Shown here one piece after another: positions 45,672 through 58,200 of a stretch of DNA of 64,000 nucleotides. The position numbers and the translations under genes were made by a program. Each line of letters starts with the position of its first letter. The first letter of the stretch is position 1. Below the pieces are notes generated by a model. That model was not told the origin of the DNA and made no database searches. It saw only the letters and a program-made list of their open reading frames with translations. The DNA is from Chrysomallon squamiferum (taxonomy: Eukaryota; Mollusca; Gastropoda; Neomphalida; Peltospiridae): NCBI GenBank assembly GCA_012295275.1, contig CM022679.1, forward strand, positions 11,849,915 through 11,913,914. The letters run 5' to 3'.

Positions 45672-45843
45672 CATTTAGACGGCCCCATCCTGTTACGTGA
45701 CAGAGGCTTCCCTCAAAACTTTCTCCAGCTTTTGGAATTATCCCAGCTTCTATGCCAGGATCATTTAAATCCAGCGGTGTCTCTAGAATTCCAATGGCCA
45801 GATCATTATATAAGGTGTCCGAACCTGTATTGAATTCTTCGTG
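45672..45843 (-). pseudogene. Locus A exon 4: Asp region
   Basis: Acceptor tttcag, donor GTAAAT. HEEFNTGSDTLYNDLAIGIL, then SFEGSLCHVTGWGRLNG: the N-D-[IL]-A motif with catalytic Asp and the C-x-V-T-G-W-G motif are intact. It is the best preserved exon of the locus. Confidence 0.82.
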
Positions 45844-46400
45844 CTGAAATAACGAAAGTGAAATTACTGATTTTATTGAATGTGAAAGAGATAAATGTTT
45901 TCATATTCCAGTACATATTAATGGTCTTTCGCACAGCACATTTTGAAATTGTTAAATATTATTTTCAGAACTGTTAAAGCCTTTTTCTTGATTAATAATC
46001 TTCGCCACATTTGTTTGTATTATTTATTTAAAACCTTATGTTTTATTAGTGCAAATATGTTAGGGTCTGTTTAAACAGTCATTCATTAATTCATTTAAGA
46101 ATTATATAAATAAGGCCAGATAATAACGATATCACCGGTATGGCGGTAATGTGTTTCTTCTCTTCAGTCTGTAGTTATAACATTAAAATAGATTGAGGTT
46201 TATTTAAATGTTTTTAATCTATCCATCTATCTCTTTCTGGCGACATATGTACGAACATACCTACCACACTGCCTGTCTACCAAGCAACCTACATATCTAT
46301 ATACCTGTCTTTGTGTCTGTCTTTCTGTCTATCTGCTTATTTGTCTGTTTGTCTGTGTGTATGTATGTCAGCATGTCCCTATAGCTACCTATCTATATAC

Positions 46401-46510
46401 ATGTCTAAATTTTGTTTTGTAGCTATTGCTGTTCATAGATTTTCTTGCCATATGTACATCCGCAAGAGTAACAGGAACACTTTGAGTTCTGTCTGATTTG
46501 CCAGCCACTA
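46401..46510 (-). pseudogene. Locus A exon 3
   Basis: Acceptor tttcag, donor GTATAT. VVAGKSDRTQSVPVTLADVH corresponds to the VVAG-x-x-D segment after the His exon. Joined to the next exon in phase 0. The 2-3 junction cannot be resolved cleanly with the sites seen. Confidence 0.6.
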
Positions 46511-46775
46511 CTGAAAATAAATGAATTCTGTAAAATAAAATAAAGTTTTATTAATTTAGATATCCACATCAACTTTGTCAACATTAAGAGGAAACTAACT
46601 ATTTAAATTTTTAAACTTTTTGTTTAATTTCAGATTGGATTAATATTATTTTGTTTATAAAGAATTTGTCTTTACTTGTCATATACGTTTTATTTCTTTT
46701 TACAGAATAAAATATATTTTCCTTTAATTTTAATATATTATATAAATAAGGGAATTAGATATCAAATATTCTTAC

Positions 46776-46913
46776 TCTCGACCATCCATGCACTGTGCTG
46801 ACGTTAATATCTTAGTACTCCCACATAGTGTACGCTTGAGTATCTCAATGAAGAGGTGTACGGATAGTCAGCAATGTCTGCGTCAGAACCACCAACTATA
46901 TAAGATGTTGGAT
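46776..46913 (-). pseudogene. Locus A exon 2: activation site and His-to-Gln, frameshifted
   Basis: Acceptor tgcag, donor GTAAGA. SYIVGGSDADIADYPYTSSL is the mature N-terminus. After SSVHY the frame shifts by one base and continues CGSTKILTSAQCMDGR, in which A-A-H-C has become S-A-Q-C. Confidence 0.78.
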
Positions 46914-47474
46914 CTGCACATACTGAACCTATATATTATTTTAAATCATAAATTAATGCTAACTGTTACTAATATTACTAACAGAAGCCCTGTATGTAAT
47001 ACTAAATATACTGTATGGTTTTTAAATTAAATACATTTTTGACTGTCACAACTTTTTTTAAACTTCCCTAACCCTAACCCTGGCCCTAGAAATAGCATTA
47101 ACTATAACCGTAGCCAGAACCTTACTTGTAACATTATGATAAATTCATAATTTATTGAAAAAAGTTATTTTAATATTTATCCGAAAACTCATAGCAGATT
47201 TTCCCATGATTTTAATACATGAAATAAAAATTATTTATAAATTTATCCTGACACTCATGACCAAATATTCCAAGTCTTATATGAAAAGTCTCTTCAGATA
47301 AATCTATGCTAAATCTATAGCTAATCCTGCAAGAAAAGCCTAAGACTAACAAAAACACAGAAACTGCAAACAAATGCATGTACGTCCATATTCATGTATA
47401 CAAAAATATTCACGAGCATATATAATAAAGATTTGCAAACAAACAACAACAACAACAAAAAATTCTGAGCTTAC

Positions 47475-47556
47475 CAGCCAGCACCAGAAGATGTACAGTT
47501 TGAATTAAATAATAGTGACTTCGAACGATGTGGTTTTGAATTTTATATACCATCAT
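47475..47556 (-). pseudogene. Locus A exon 1, signal-peptide-like
   Basis: From ATG at 47554-47556 the frame reads YYLIQTVHLLVLAG to a GTAAGC donor in phase 1, which joins exon 2 as Asp. A TATATAAAA string (about 47538-47546) lies inside this frame. If that is the TATA box, no ATG remains downstream, so the start is doubtful. Confidence 0.4.
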
Positions 47557-48689
47557 TTGTCAGCTACTTGAAGTCAGGAATATATTAGTGGAACTGTTGA
47601 CAACTTTTCTACTATTCCATATAAGGATAGCCATCTGTTATAATAAATTAAAAATATTAAAAGTTATTTAATAATAAAAGTAACTTTCGTTATATTTTTA
47701 GGAAAATTAATCTGTTATAAATGTTTTCAAATTCTAAATCTTACCACTGAGTAAGAGTCCGCTTCTTTCAGGTTGAAAACATAACTGAGATGCATCATAA
47801 AAAATAATAGCATTAGTCAATAAGCTGACAAAAGTTGATATTTTTTATAGTGAATTTATTTAATTAATTTTCTTGAAAAATGTATTCCTCAGATCCACAT
47901 ATATGTGGTATCTCTAAATTTCCTAACTGATTATCACTCAGCAGTAAAAGCTTATATCTAGACATTTTTTTTCATTTTCTTTAAGTCATTTATACTGTGT
48001 TGTACATTTTTTGAGTCTAAAAATAATCAGTATTAATCTATTGTTTCATTAGTATTCTGCATACATTATTTTATCTTCCTTTCTCTATGTTTTTACTCTA
48101 ATTTTCAAATAATTTTCTTCTCTATTGTTGTTAGATTTTGAAAACGAAAAGAAAGGAATATTGTTCTTTTCCTATCTGTGTTACAGGAAGTCATTCATTC
48201 ATAAAGTACTTTTCGCTTTCTTCAGTGATTCATTGAGCTGCATAATCCTGAGATGAAGCCTATCCTTTAGAATGACTCTACATGCAGATAATAACTGAAT
48301 AAAAACTTCAAGAATTAATCTTAACAACTGACAGCACTGTTTAAAATCAGCTTTTTTTTTTCTTTGATGAGTATTATGAACTAAAATTATTTGACTGCAT
48401 AGTTTTACCAGTTCTTCTATAAGGTAGCGAAATGTGGGGATTTGAAAATTTGACATAATTGGAAAAATTATATAACCAGTTTATGAAACTGTTATTACCT
48501 GTAAGGACATCTATTCCGTTATACTTTTTAAATGGAGAATTATAACGTTATCCGGTATAAATTACTGTAAAAGTAAGAATAATTATTTATTGGTATCGAA
48601 TGGTCATGGGAAAGCAGTCTACGTTTACATTACTAGTGTACAGACCATTACTGAATAATATTAGCAATACCATTTTTAATCACAAATGG
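47557..48689. other. Intergenic stretch upstream of protease locus A
   Basis: AT-rich, no recognisable gene. A minus-strand frame at 48199-48456 (LLRLILEVFIQLLSACRVIL) lacks any known motif. The inverted protease locus probably has its promoter here if it is transcribed. Confidence 0.5.
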
Positions 48690-49370
48690 ATATTACATGT
48701 TAAATCTATTCTCGATGATATTGGCTGTACATAATTGTGGCAATCACAGTTTCATGGTACCTCTAGTGATAAAATCGTGCAGTAACACAAGGTTTGTAAA
48801 TCATTATTTACAATATTGGTACTCTTTCATTGCTAACTCATTCAGAACTTCTAATTATAAATTGTTTAAAAATACTGTCGCATTCGAGATATATTTCAAC
48901 CTTATACAGAGAAATTACTGGTGCCCATTGTTACGGTTTAGAATTTCAAATCATAATCTTCCTTTTGAATCGGGAAGATGGAAAAATATACCATTAAAAA
49001 ATTAAATATGTCCACTGTGTAATAACTATGACATTGGAGATGAGTTTCATTATATATTTACATTTTTTTCAGAATCATAGGAACCATTACCTACCATTTT
49101 TCTCTCAATCTAAACCAAGCATTTATAAATTTTATAAATTATTTAACTCTGACAAAACTGGGGTCCTTAGAAAACTTTCTATTTTCTATAATCTAATCAT
49201 GAATTTTTTCATGATATATTGATAGAGTGTATATATTTTATTATTATGTACATTGTTGTAAATCCACCATTTTGTCATACTTGTTATAACTGTTACAGTT
49301 ATATTAAATTTTCTGTGAATGTATCCTCACATGCCGTAGACTACGGCCTGGATGTAAATAAAGTTCAGTT
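48690..49370 (+). mobile_element. 3' end of a LINE-type retrotransposon, decayed
   Basis: Plus-strand frames, with shifts, read ILDDIGCTYIWQSQFHGTSS, then LLRFRISNHNLPFESGRWKN, then ICPLCNNYDIGDEFHYIF. The 'F-R-x-x-N-H-x-L-P-x-E-x-G-R-W' and 'C-x-L-C-N…I-G-D-E-F-H-Y' signatures belong to the region after the reverse transcriptase of non-LTR elements found in many invertebrates; the final Cys of the C-C-H-C set is lost. A 3'UTR follows, ending ctggatgtaaataaagttca with an AATAAA near 49357-49362. The 5' part is missing. Confidence 0.7.
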
Positions 49371-49811
49371 CGGTAGAGGAAGGACTTGTATATCCCAAAT
49401 GAGTTTCAAGTCCCAGTTTCAAGGCGAATAGGCCGCATTACAGTCACTTACTACTTCTTTTTTTTTGTTGCACTTTTCCCCTGAAATATAGATTTTTGTT
49501 TTTCCTTTCTTTTCTAAAACATGTCATATAAAAAATATTTAATTATATATCCAAATTAAAACAACTTTATCAGTCAAGTTCGGATATGCTGTTTCATATA
49601 AATAATCATCAAATAAATATGTTGAGGGTCTCTTTAAAGAAATGTTGGTTTATTAATCCATGAACTTTTTGTCAGACCGTTTGTAAAAATATAATTTATT
49701 CCGTGACTGTGACAAAAATAATGAAAATTGAGAAGATGCTCGCTGCTTCCTTCGTATTATGAAATGTCTAATAGATTTACGATACGTTTCTTTTTAATGT
49801 ATATGTGATGC

Positions 49812-49849
<38 letters not shown>

Positions 49850-52565
49850 CTTTTATTGAAAAAAATTTACAGTGGTTATTTTATCTAATGAGTGAATGCT
49901 TGTACCGACGATGATGATAAAGAAATTATCCATATCTGATGTAAAATAAACAAACCAAAAACAATTTCGCCATTAAGATATTATGTTATTGTCTGTGTAT
50001 TATTATTATTTTATATTTATTATTTAGATATAACAGGTAGCTGTTTCTGGAGGAAAAAAACTGAAACAAATATTTAAAGTGTGTGTGTGTGTGTGTGTTG
50101 TTATTATGTGAACGTGTCTTTGTATGTGTTTGTTATTTATTTAATTTGGATGATATAAAACATGAAAAAAAAAAAATGAAAAAAGAGTAACACCAAAAAA
50201 TACCGTTTATTTCATTTTATCTTTTTAATTTTGCCCTACATAGTGAACATTTTCTAAATGTGATGTACTTTGAGATAACCACCTTCTCAAGCCTTCTCTT
50301 ATTTCATAAAATAAAAGTTATCTATTTTTAACACAACGAATCACGAGAATTCCAGTTTCAAAGGCGTTGTTCGTTCTCATTGTTATATCTTTTGTTTTCG
50401 TTCTTTCCATCGGTCGCAGCTAAACAATTCAAACGACACAATGGTTTAACCTATTTTAGAGTATCACATACATATTATTAATGTTGACAAGAAAAGACGT
50501 ATAATAAAAACTTCTATACGCCATTTATTTTCTACATCCTATGGGCTATATATATCTATATAATAGATAGATAGACATTTATATAATCCTGAATTAGTCC
50601 ACGTAACGCAGTAAGACTGATAAAATTTAATGAAACACTGGGTCATTTGTTAGTATTACTTTTTTCACTTTCAGTGTTTCGTGTAGCTGAATCAAGAAAA
50701 CATGTAAATATATATTAAGATTGCTCTGAACATGTATATCGCTATATTTCTCAACTGTGTGAATTGCACGCATTGCTGATATTTTCTTTGATTACACGGA
50801 TAACATTCTCAATTGTAATAATTGAGAATATATTACAAGACAACATGCATTTATTGGCAAAACTTAAGTATGTTGAAATATGTAACTAAATTTGCAAATG
50901 ACTGCCAACTTTTAGTTGAATATTTGGTTAACACTGCAGCACTAAATTAACCAATGGTTATGTGTTTGTTTTTGTTTGTTTTTGTTTTGTTTTTGTTTGT
51001 TTTTTTGTTTATTAAAGACACATGTAAGTCAGGAGATATTTTCAAATGATTAGTTTGCTGGGTATATATAGACCAGTATCTAAATGTTCTTCTAACTGAC
51101 TGGGTTTACCCAGAGGAATCGATCCAATAGCCCACAACATCTAGAGAGACGAACTACCTCTGAGTTACGGTCCCAAAACAAACACGCTGGATATTTTAAA
51201 AATTAATTTAACTTTGAGGCATGTTAATAGTTTGACTTCTTTTTTTTTTTTTACACTGACGGTAGATTCAAGCATGACTGTCTTGAGCAACATCAATACT
51301 GTTAATCTAAAGTGGTTTGCTGCTTCCAATTTAAAAAAGATCATTGAACAGTGCATGCAAAAATAACCTTCGTAGTAAGCTATGTAGGATAAAGTCCTGA
51401 GACCAAATAATAATAATGTTATTATGTATAAATAAATTCTAAACAGAGACTTCCTATAACCACAGTAATAAAGTACCTTTTTCAGTAATAGTCTTAAAGG
51501 TGAAAAAATAAATAAAAATAAAAATAAATGAATAAATAAATACTACTACTACTGCTACTGGTTCTTCTATTACTACTACTGCTACTACTATTACTATTAA
51601 TGCTACTACATTACAACATAAATATCAAAATATATGAATAATTATTTCTAAGAAACAAACACCATATTAATATGACAAGACTTCAGCATAGTTTATTTTA
51701 ACACTGACCACTTTCCTAGTGATGGTGATGTATGTATGGCATTTTAATTACAGTAAAAATGTAACACATTTATGAATATATCTTTGTTTTATGAAAATAA
51801 AACAAATAAACAGACAAACAAAATTATTCCGTATTAATCAGAAAAGAATGACTTTTGAAGTATGTAATACGAGAGTTATAGTCAGTTATACAATAAAAAT
51901 CTGTGGACGACAATCGAAGCACTGTTGAAGCATAGAGTAACGCGAAAATATTGCTGGTTAGAGCTATAACGTCATAGTGTTTTGTCGTTACTTCATCTAT
52001 GGATTTAAAATTCGTTGTCTGTAATAGTTAATATTTTGTACATTTTATTATCTGTTATGAAAATAAAGCTGAACAAGAAACATCTCACTGTCGGATCGTT
52101 TTTCATTTACATAGTCGTGCTAATTCTTCCGTGTATTTTAGGGTCACATAGCTATTGCGTTGAGTTATTGTTAAAATCTATAGTCTGCTGTTTACTCCGA
52201 ATAGGCAAGTCTCTTTTTTTAGCCAAGCATGAGAAATATGATCCTTTTTGCACGCTTCAGCAAACTTGGCTTTGGTGATTATATAAATATTTAAAAAAAA
52301 AAAAATAAAAAAAAAAAAAATAATAAAAAAAAAGATAATAATAATAAAAATCTTTTATTGGTGTTTTTCTTTTACTAGAATAAAAAAAAAAAAGTACACA
52401 AAGCGCTTTAAAACATAATGTATAATTGTGACTCGTAAGTTAACATTATTTTTTTAAAACTTTTCTGTAGTTTCCTGGTACAGATTTTTGAAGCACGTGA
52501 TCACGGTATTGGGTGGGGATAACAGTTATACAGTAGAACCTGGCGTGGACCGCTGGGAATTCAGA
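49371..52565. other. Intergenic region upstream of the second large gene
   Basis: AT-rich with no recognisable gene. Contains (AT)n at 49816-49847, (GT)n at 50079-50100, a (GTTT)n-like stretch at 50968-51012, (TAC)n-like at 51540-51610 and an A-rich block at 52290-52335. The promoter of the second gene must lie at its 3' end, but I see no clear TATA or initiator. Confidence 0.55.
49816..49847. repeat. (AT)n microsatellite
   Basis: About 32 bases of alternating AT. Confidence 0.93.
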
Positions 52566-52619
52566 ATGGGGAGAAGTCAACATGGATTTTTTTTATTCTT
52601 GCTGTATTTTTCCTATCCG
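52566..52619 (+). CDS. Exon 1: start codon and signal peptide
   Basis: ATG then 18 codons: MGRSQHGFFLFLLYFSYP, then a GTATGT donor in phase 0. The hydrophobic core after a short polar start is a typical signal peptide, completed by LLSES in exon 2. Chosen because it joins the lectin exons in frame. The 2.5-kb first intron means transcript data are needed. Confidence 0.7.
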
Positions 52620-54819
52620 GTATGTTTTGTTTGTTTCTTTTACTTTTAAAAACTAATGCTAATAAAATAAATTAATAGTTTATTGAAATGATAATGTATC
52701 TTCCTTTCCAAAAAAACATTGTTAAACATAAATGGCTCTTTCGTTCTGATAGATTTAATTTTACTAAAAAAACTAAATTTATAACATACTGGTTAATCAT
52801 TTACTAATAAAACAAACTTTCAAACGTATTTTAGGATATTCTGGCTATATCTGGAAACGTTAAACTTTGTTTGTCTCTTAAAGTATAAAATATTTTTTTC
52901 CAGACTCTTTTATATTATTACGTTTATTATTTTTATCATCACTGTTATTTACGAATAACTAATAATATACATGTTACAATTTGCTTGGTTGCTTTTGTTT
53001 GAAAGACTTTGAATATTTGAAAATAATGAGATGCATATTAATAAATAATAATAATAGTAAAAAAAAAAACGAAGCATAAAATTATTAGAAGAAAGAATTT
53101 TATCATTCACAAAGTATCAACTCCTGCATATACAATTACACATATTGTGAAGCAGATTTCACTGTATTTTAAACTCGTAGTGTCGAGGCAATGCCTCTTG
53201 TAGTACAGCACAAAAAACGCAGATTGAAAGAACTTCACTTTTAATGAATGAAACATCATCTGGGAAAAGCGATAGACTTTACATAATTACATATAATGGC
53301 GTAGATATTACAAATGGTGTGTAAATGATGATGTCTTAAAACTACTAGTACTAGTAATGGCTGAACTTATTCTATTTAACAGTAATTTTTGACTGCCTTG
53401 TCGAGATAGAAACGAGAAATTATTAAACATATGTAATTAAAATATAAACATCTCAATGCAATACATGAAATACACTTTAACAATAAATGAAATATAGATT
53501 TGGGTATGGTATGTGAGTGAAATAAAGATGATTAATTATCAAAGATTTGTTTTTGCTTTCTGTCAGCAAAGTTTCTTGGATTGCTGTGACAAGACCTGTC
53601 GAACAAACAAAACTGGGGACCATTCCCCAGCTCTCTAGCAATTACCAATTTACTGGAATGTTAGAAAAATGTGAGCTTTTTTTTTTTTGGAATGAAATAG
53701 TAAAAGAATAATTGAGGCAAAAAATGGTCTGCTAGGGAGAGTTGTTTTCACAGTTTAGAGATATAATGGGTGTGATTTAGAAATACTCTGTAATTGATAT
53801 CCCGTCTTCTTGTTACATTTCTTCCTGCTTGGCAGGTTTCTTTGAAACAGAACTACTCTTAACCTTACAAAAGAATACAATATCTTATCGTGACAGACTT
53901 AAAATATTTTAATGCTATATTCCAGCTTTCTTTTAGACTAAAACTTTTGGTTCGAAATATAGTATTTCAGACAGGCAACGCCCATAAGAGAAACCCCCCC
54001 AAAACCTGTTTATTTTATATTTGATATTATATAACATCTATGCAGTAGAATACTGAATCAATATTTCAGTAACAAACACTAAATAAAACATATTTCAAAC
54101 TACATAAATTAGTGAAGAATTTAGAATTTGTGATGTTTCCTTTTTGTGACACACCCTGTTATATATTCCATGAAGACAAACAGATTTGTTTCGCTAAATT
54201 AGTTTTGAAAACGTGATCATAGTGTTAGTAAATACAAATCATCGTCTTTTTTTTAAATCTGTAATTCTGTAAATAGATATATAATTTCCTTATGCTTCTT
54301 ATTGCTTATTAGGATACAAAACTAAAAAGGTTTTAATTTAATAGAATTCTGGAGTCTGGCTTAGAGAATGGCCTGTAAGATGTTTTAAAAAGGATCATTT
54401 GTTGTTATGGTGTTCTACGCATTACAAAATATTTAGATGGAATTTTTTCTAACAGTGCTACTAGGAAAACTAACCAAAGGACTTTGAAAACAGTGCTATC
54501 GATTTTCATGCTTGATTAAATAAAATTAGCAAAAACAATATATATTTCATAGTCTAACAACATTTAGTAATCAGAAAACAAACACTAAAATAATAAATAA
54601 AATGAATATCTGAATAGCTGTTAGTACAACCTCCTTTTTAGATAAGCATATGCTTTTTAATAAACACACAATTTGAGCATTAAAGATGATGAAACATTGT
54701 ACGTTGACCGCTCAATGGTGGAGATTCATTGTACGTTTGGTGGAAAACACCATCTCCACTCCATAACGAATAACAACAACAACAACAATAACAAAAAATA
54801 ATAATAAATTATAATATTA

Positions 54820-54860
<41 letters not shown>

Positions 54861-55188
54861 AATAATAATAATAATAAATTATAAGTGAAATGAAATAATA
54901 ATAATGAAACTAATGGAATAAAAAATAAATAAATAAAATAACCCTAAAACAACAACAGTAACAACGACGAAAACATAAACATACAAATTTTCCACTGCTA
55001 TAATATTTTTAAATTCATGACTTCTAGTATTTACATAAAATGTTCTATATTACCCATCATCGAATTCAGTATCACTTTCATTTTCAGTTACTGTCAGAGT
55101 CCATCGATGATATGCATTACACAAAACTCGGTGATCTAGCATTTGGATGTCCACAAGGTGAGTAGTTTTGGAAAACTTTTCATTATAA

Positions 55189-55250
<62 letters not shown>

Positions 55251-58200
55251 GAAAAATAATACGTGGGTTGACCTCATTTTGCTTTCTGCCGACAAATATT
55301 TTATTGTCATTCTAATGAAACTCACTGAAAGTTAAATTCATCATAATAATTGCACCATTCTTGAAGTTCTGCACCCATCACTGATGTTAGAAGGTTATAA
55401 TTCATTTGAAAGAAAACAGGAACTACTACTAAAGCTAAGCATTTTTTTTTAAATAAATGTATTTTTTTAATAAAATTATTTGTTCTTATAACTGAAAAGT
55501 ATAGTGTAGAACGGTCTGCTTCTGAAAAAAGGTTTTTTTTTTTTTGGAAAGGTTATATTCACTTTATTATTTTTTTTTTTTCCAGGTTGGAAGTCTTACG
55601 GAACTAACTGTTATCTTCTTGTAAATTTTTCAACGGATTTTGAAGAGGCAGAGAAAACATGTAAAAGGTCATTGATTTTGTATTTTAAAAAAATATTTAA
55701 AAAAAAAAAAAAAAAAACATCAAAATCATGAAAATTTTTTTTTTTGTTTTTTTTTTAATTTTGTTCTTTTTTTATATAATTACAAATAATCTTTATAATT
55801 CTTTTTATATTTCAGCCTACAAGCAAATTCTTTAGGGATAGAAGATGACATTGAAAATCGGGAGATAGCACAGTTTGCAAAATCGGTTTTCAGATCCAGG
55901 TTCTGGAATGGACTCAAATTTTTAGGTATTATCTGTTTAATTTAATCTTTGTTGCCTTTATAAAATATTCTTTACCTTGAATTTAGAATTTTAGGATAAA
56001 TGATGTAAAATACACTTTTTGCAAAAGCAGTGGATTTCTTCATGAAATAAGGTGTCAAGGTGATGGTCTAAAAATCAAAATAGCCATCTCGAACATTTTA
56101 TGCACCTGATAATACCTGAATCCTGAATATAATATAATTCCTATATACATCTGCAGTTTGCCATTATGGTGGAATGATATGTCTATTTGAATATTTGTTT
56201 CTCAGGTATTGAGTCTTTAATATAGAAAGTGAGTTTTACATAATTAATCGTTTGTTGTTGTTGTTTTTTGGGGGGCGTTTTTTTTTTTTTTTTTTTTTTT
56301 GACATAATATAACTCCAAAATGTACCTATTTATTATGTTCTAATTTGTATGTAAGAAAAATTAAAGCGAGGTCCAAAATAAACTTGGACATTACGTTCAC
56401 ATTGCTATATGATCAAATACTGGTATATTTGAAAATGTCGCGGAATTTATGAAAGCTATACAAAGCCATAATTATTTTCTTATCGCCATGTAATTAATCA
56501 CTAAGTATATAATCATGCACTAGATTTATTAATATCAGTTTTTATGTCTATTAAACGTAATTTGACAATAATTTTATTTAAAATTAAGTGGATTGATAAG
56601 TATTGCTCATTCGTTGATAATTATTAACAAGGTCGCAGATGCGTTTTTCCTCCTTTGTTTCCTTAATATTTTATTAGTTTTGCTGTAAATAAATCATAGA
56701 TAGTAATGCTATTCCATTTAGTGCATAGAATCAAATAAAAAGACGTTAAAATAAAGACATTTTTGCACGAAGGAAAACGTATTTTTCTAACATTTATTTA
56801 ATGCTATTATTTCAATAATTATTTTGAATATGTTTTTTCTTTAATAAACGACACAATGCTTATTTACATTGAGCATTTCAGTACTTTAACGAAAACAGTT
56901 AAATTGATAGTCTAACTTTATATTTCCAGATTATTATTTCATTGTTTTCACCGCTCATTTCCTTCGTAAATGCAGTCGTGATAGCTCTAGAAATTAAAGA
57001 AACTTTTAAGCAAATTCGTTAGCTATTAAGATGATGAAATCAGATATTATATGTGTGTGCAAATAATATGGTAGTGCTAAGATATTAAAACAAATGTACA
57101 TTTTTTTTAAAGTTGCACTCTTTTAACTATGATTGGATGGCAAGACAAAAAAAAAAGAAGAAGAAAAAGAGACGAACAAAAAACAACAACAACAAGCACA
57201 CAAAAAGAAACAAGAACAAAACATGAAACGATCTATTTCCCAAATTTTGGTGGACTTAAGAGGAAATAAAATTATCTCTTTCTTGTTCTCTGCATACCGA
57301 ATTAGAAATGATTAATATTATAATGATCCGTATACATATTGTAAACAACGTCTTTCCTTTCAACCAGTCTCATAAAGTCCTGTTGGCATTGCTCGTTTAT
57401 AACAATGTTAATATTTTGATAATAATTAATACATATACATAATAAACATTAGGCCAGTTCTTAAATGTTTTATCATAGTTGCCAAATGGAATATTGAACC
57501 TTTTGAGGTACGGTAACTCATTGTTTATAATGATTTATTTTTCAGTGATATTTTGTTCTTCTTTTCTTCGTCGGCTTTTTTTTTTCTTCTTTGTATACAA
57601 TACATGTATGTATGTGTATGATTGTATGTATGTATTCAATTTCTTCTTCAGATTCAACCAAGTGTGAAGGTATCTGGGATAATAACCAGCCTCCTTTAGA
57701 CACTGAAAATGGATCTTGTGTGTCTGTTGGTCTAAATGGTCTGTGGAAGATTTCAAACTGTCAAGAATTATTGCCCTTTGTTTGTAAAAAACCAGCGTGT
57801 ATCAATGGTCAGTATTAGTATCATTATTTTACTGTTATCTTGTAAAAAATAATTTAATCATATTTTCTTTAAATATTTTAAACAAATATTAGATATAACT
57901 TTTAATTAATTAATTTTTAATTTAGTTAAACTAAACCCCAAAAATTCTTTTTTTTTTCCTTCTTATTTTTCTTTTATATTTTTTGGATGATCAAACTTAC
58001 AAACACAAAAGATATGCCTAGACCTAATTTTAAAAGTAATAATATTAAGTGTACTTTTTTAAGTTGGTAAGGTTTTGGAATGTTTAAAATTACCTTTGGT
58101 GTTACCTATAAATGCATATATGTATATTCTATATATTTTCAGCTTGTTGTTTTAATATTTATGACCATCAGTATGACTCCAAGTTGTTTTTTATCGCTGA

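Noticed and set aside
47067-47088. ccctaaccctaaccctggccct, telomere-like
   Set aside because: Only about two imperfect units and no longer array; chance or a tiny interstitial motif.
52530-52560. tacagtagaacctggcg just before the start codon of the second gene, resembling a Tigger/pogo terminus
   Set aside because: Only about 12 bases match and no partner inverted repeat is visible nearby.
57133-57315. Lys/Gln-rich 60-codon frame in an intron
   Set aside because: Low-complexity A-rich DNA inside the CTLD intron of the second gene.
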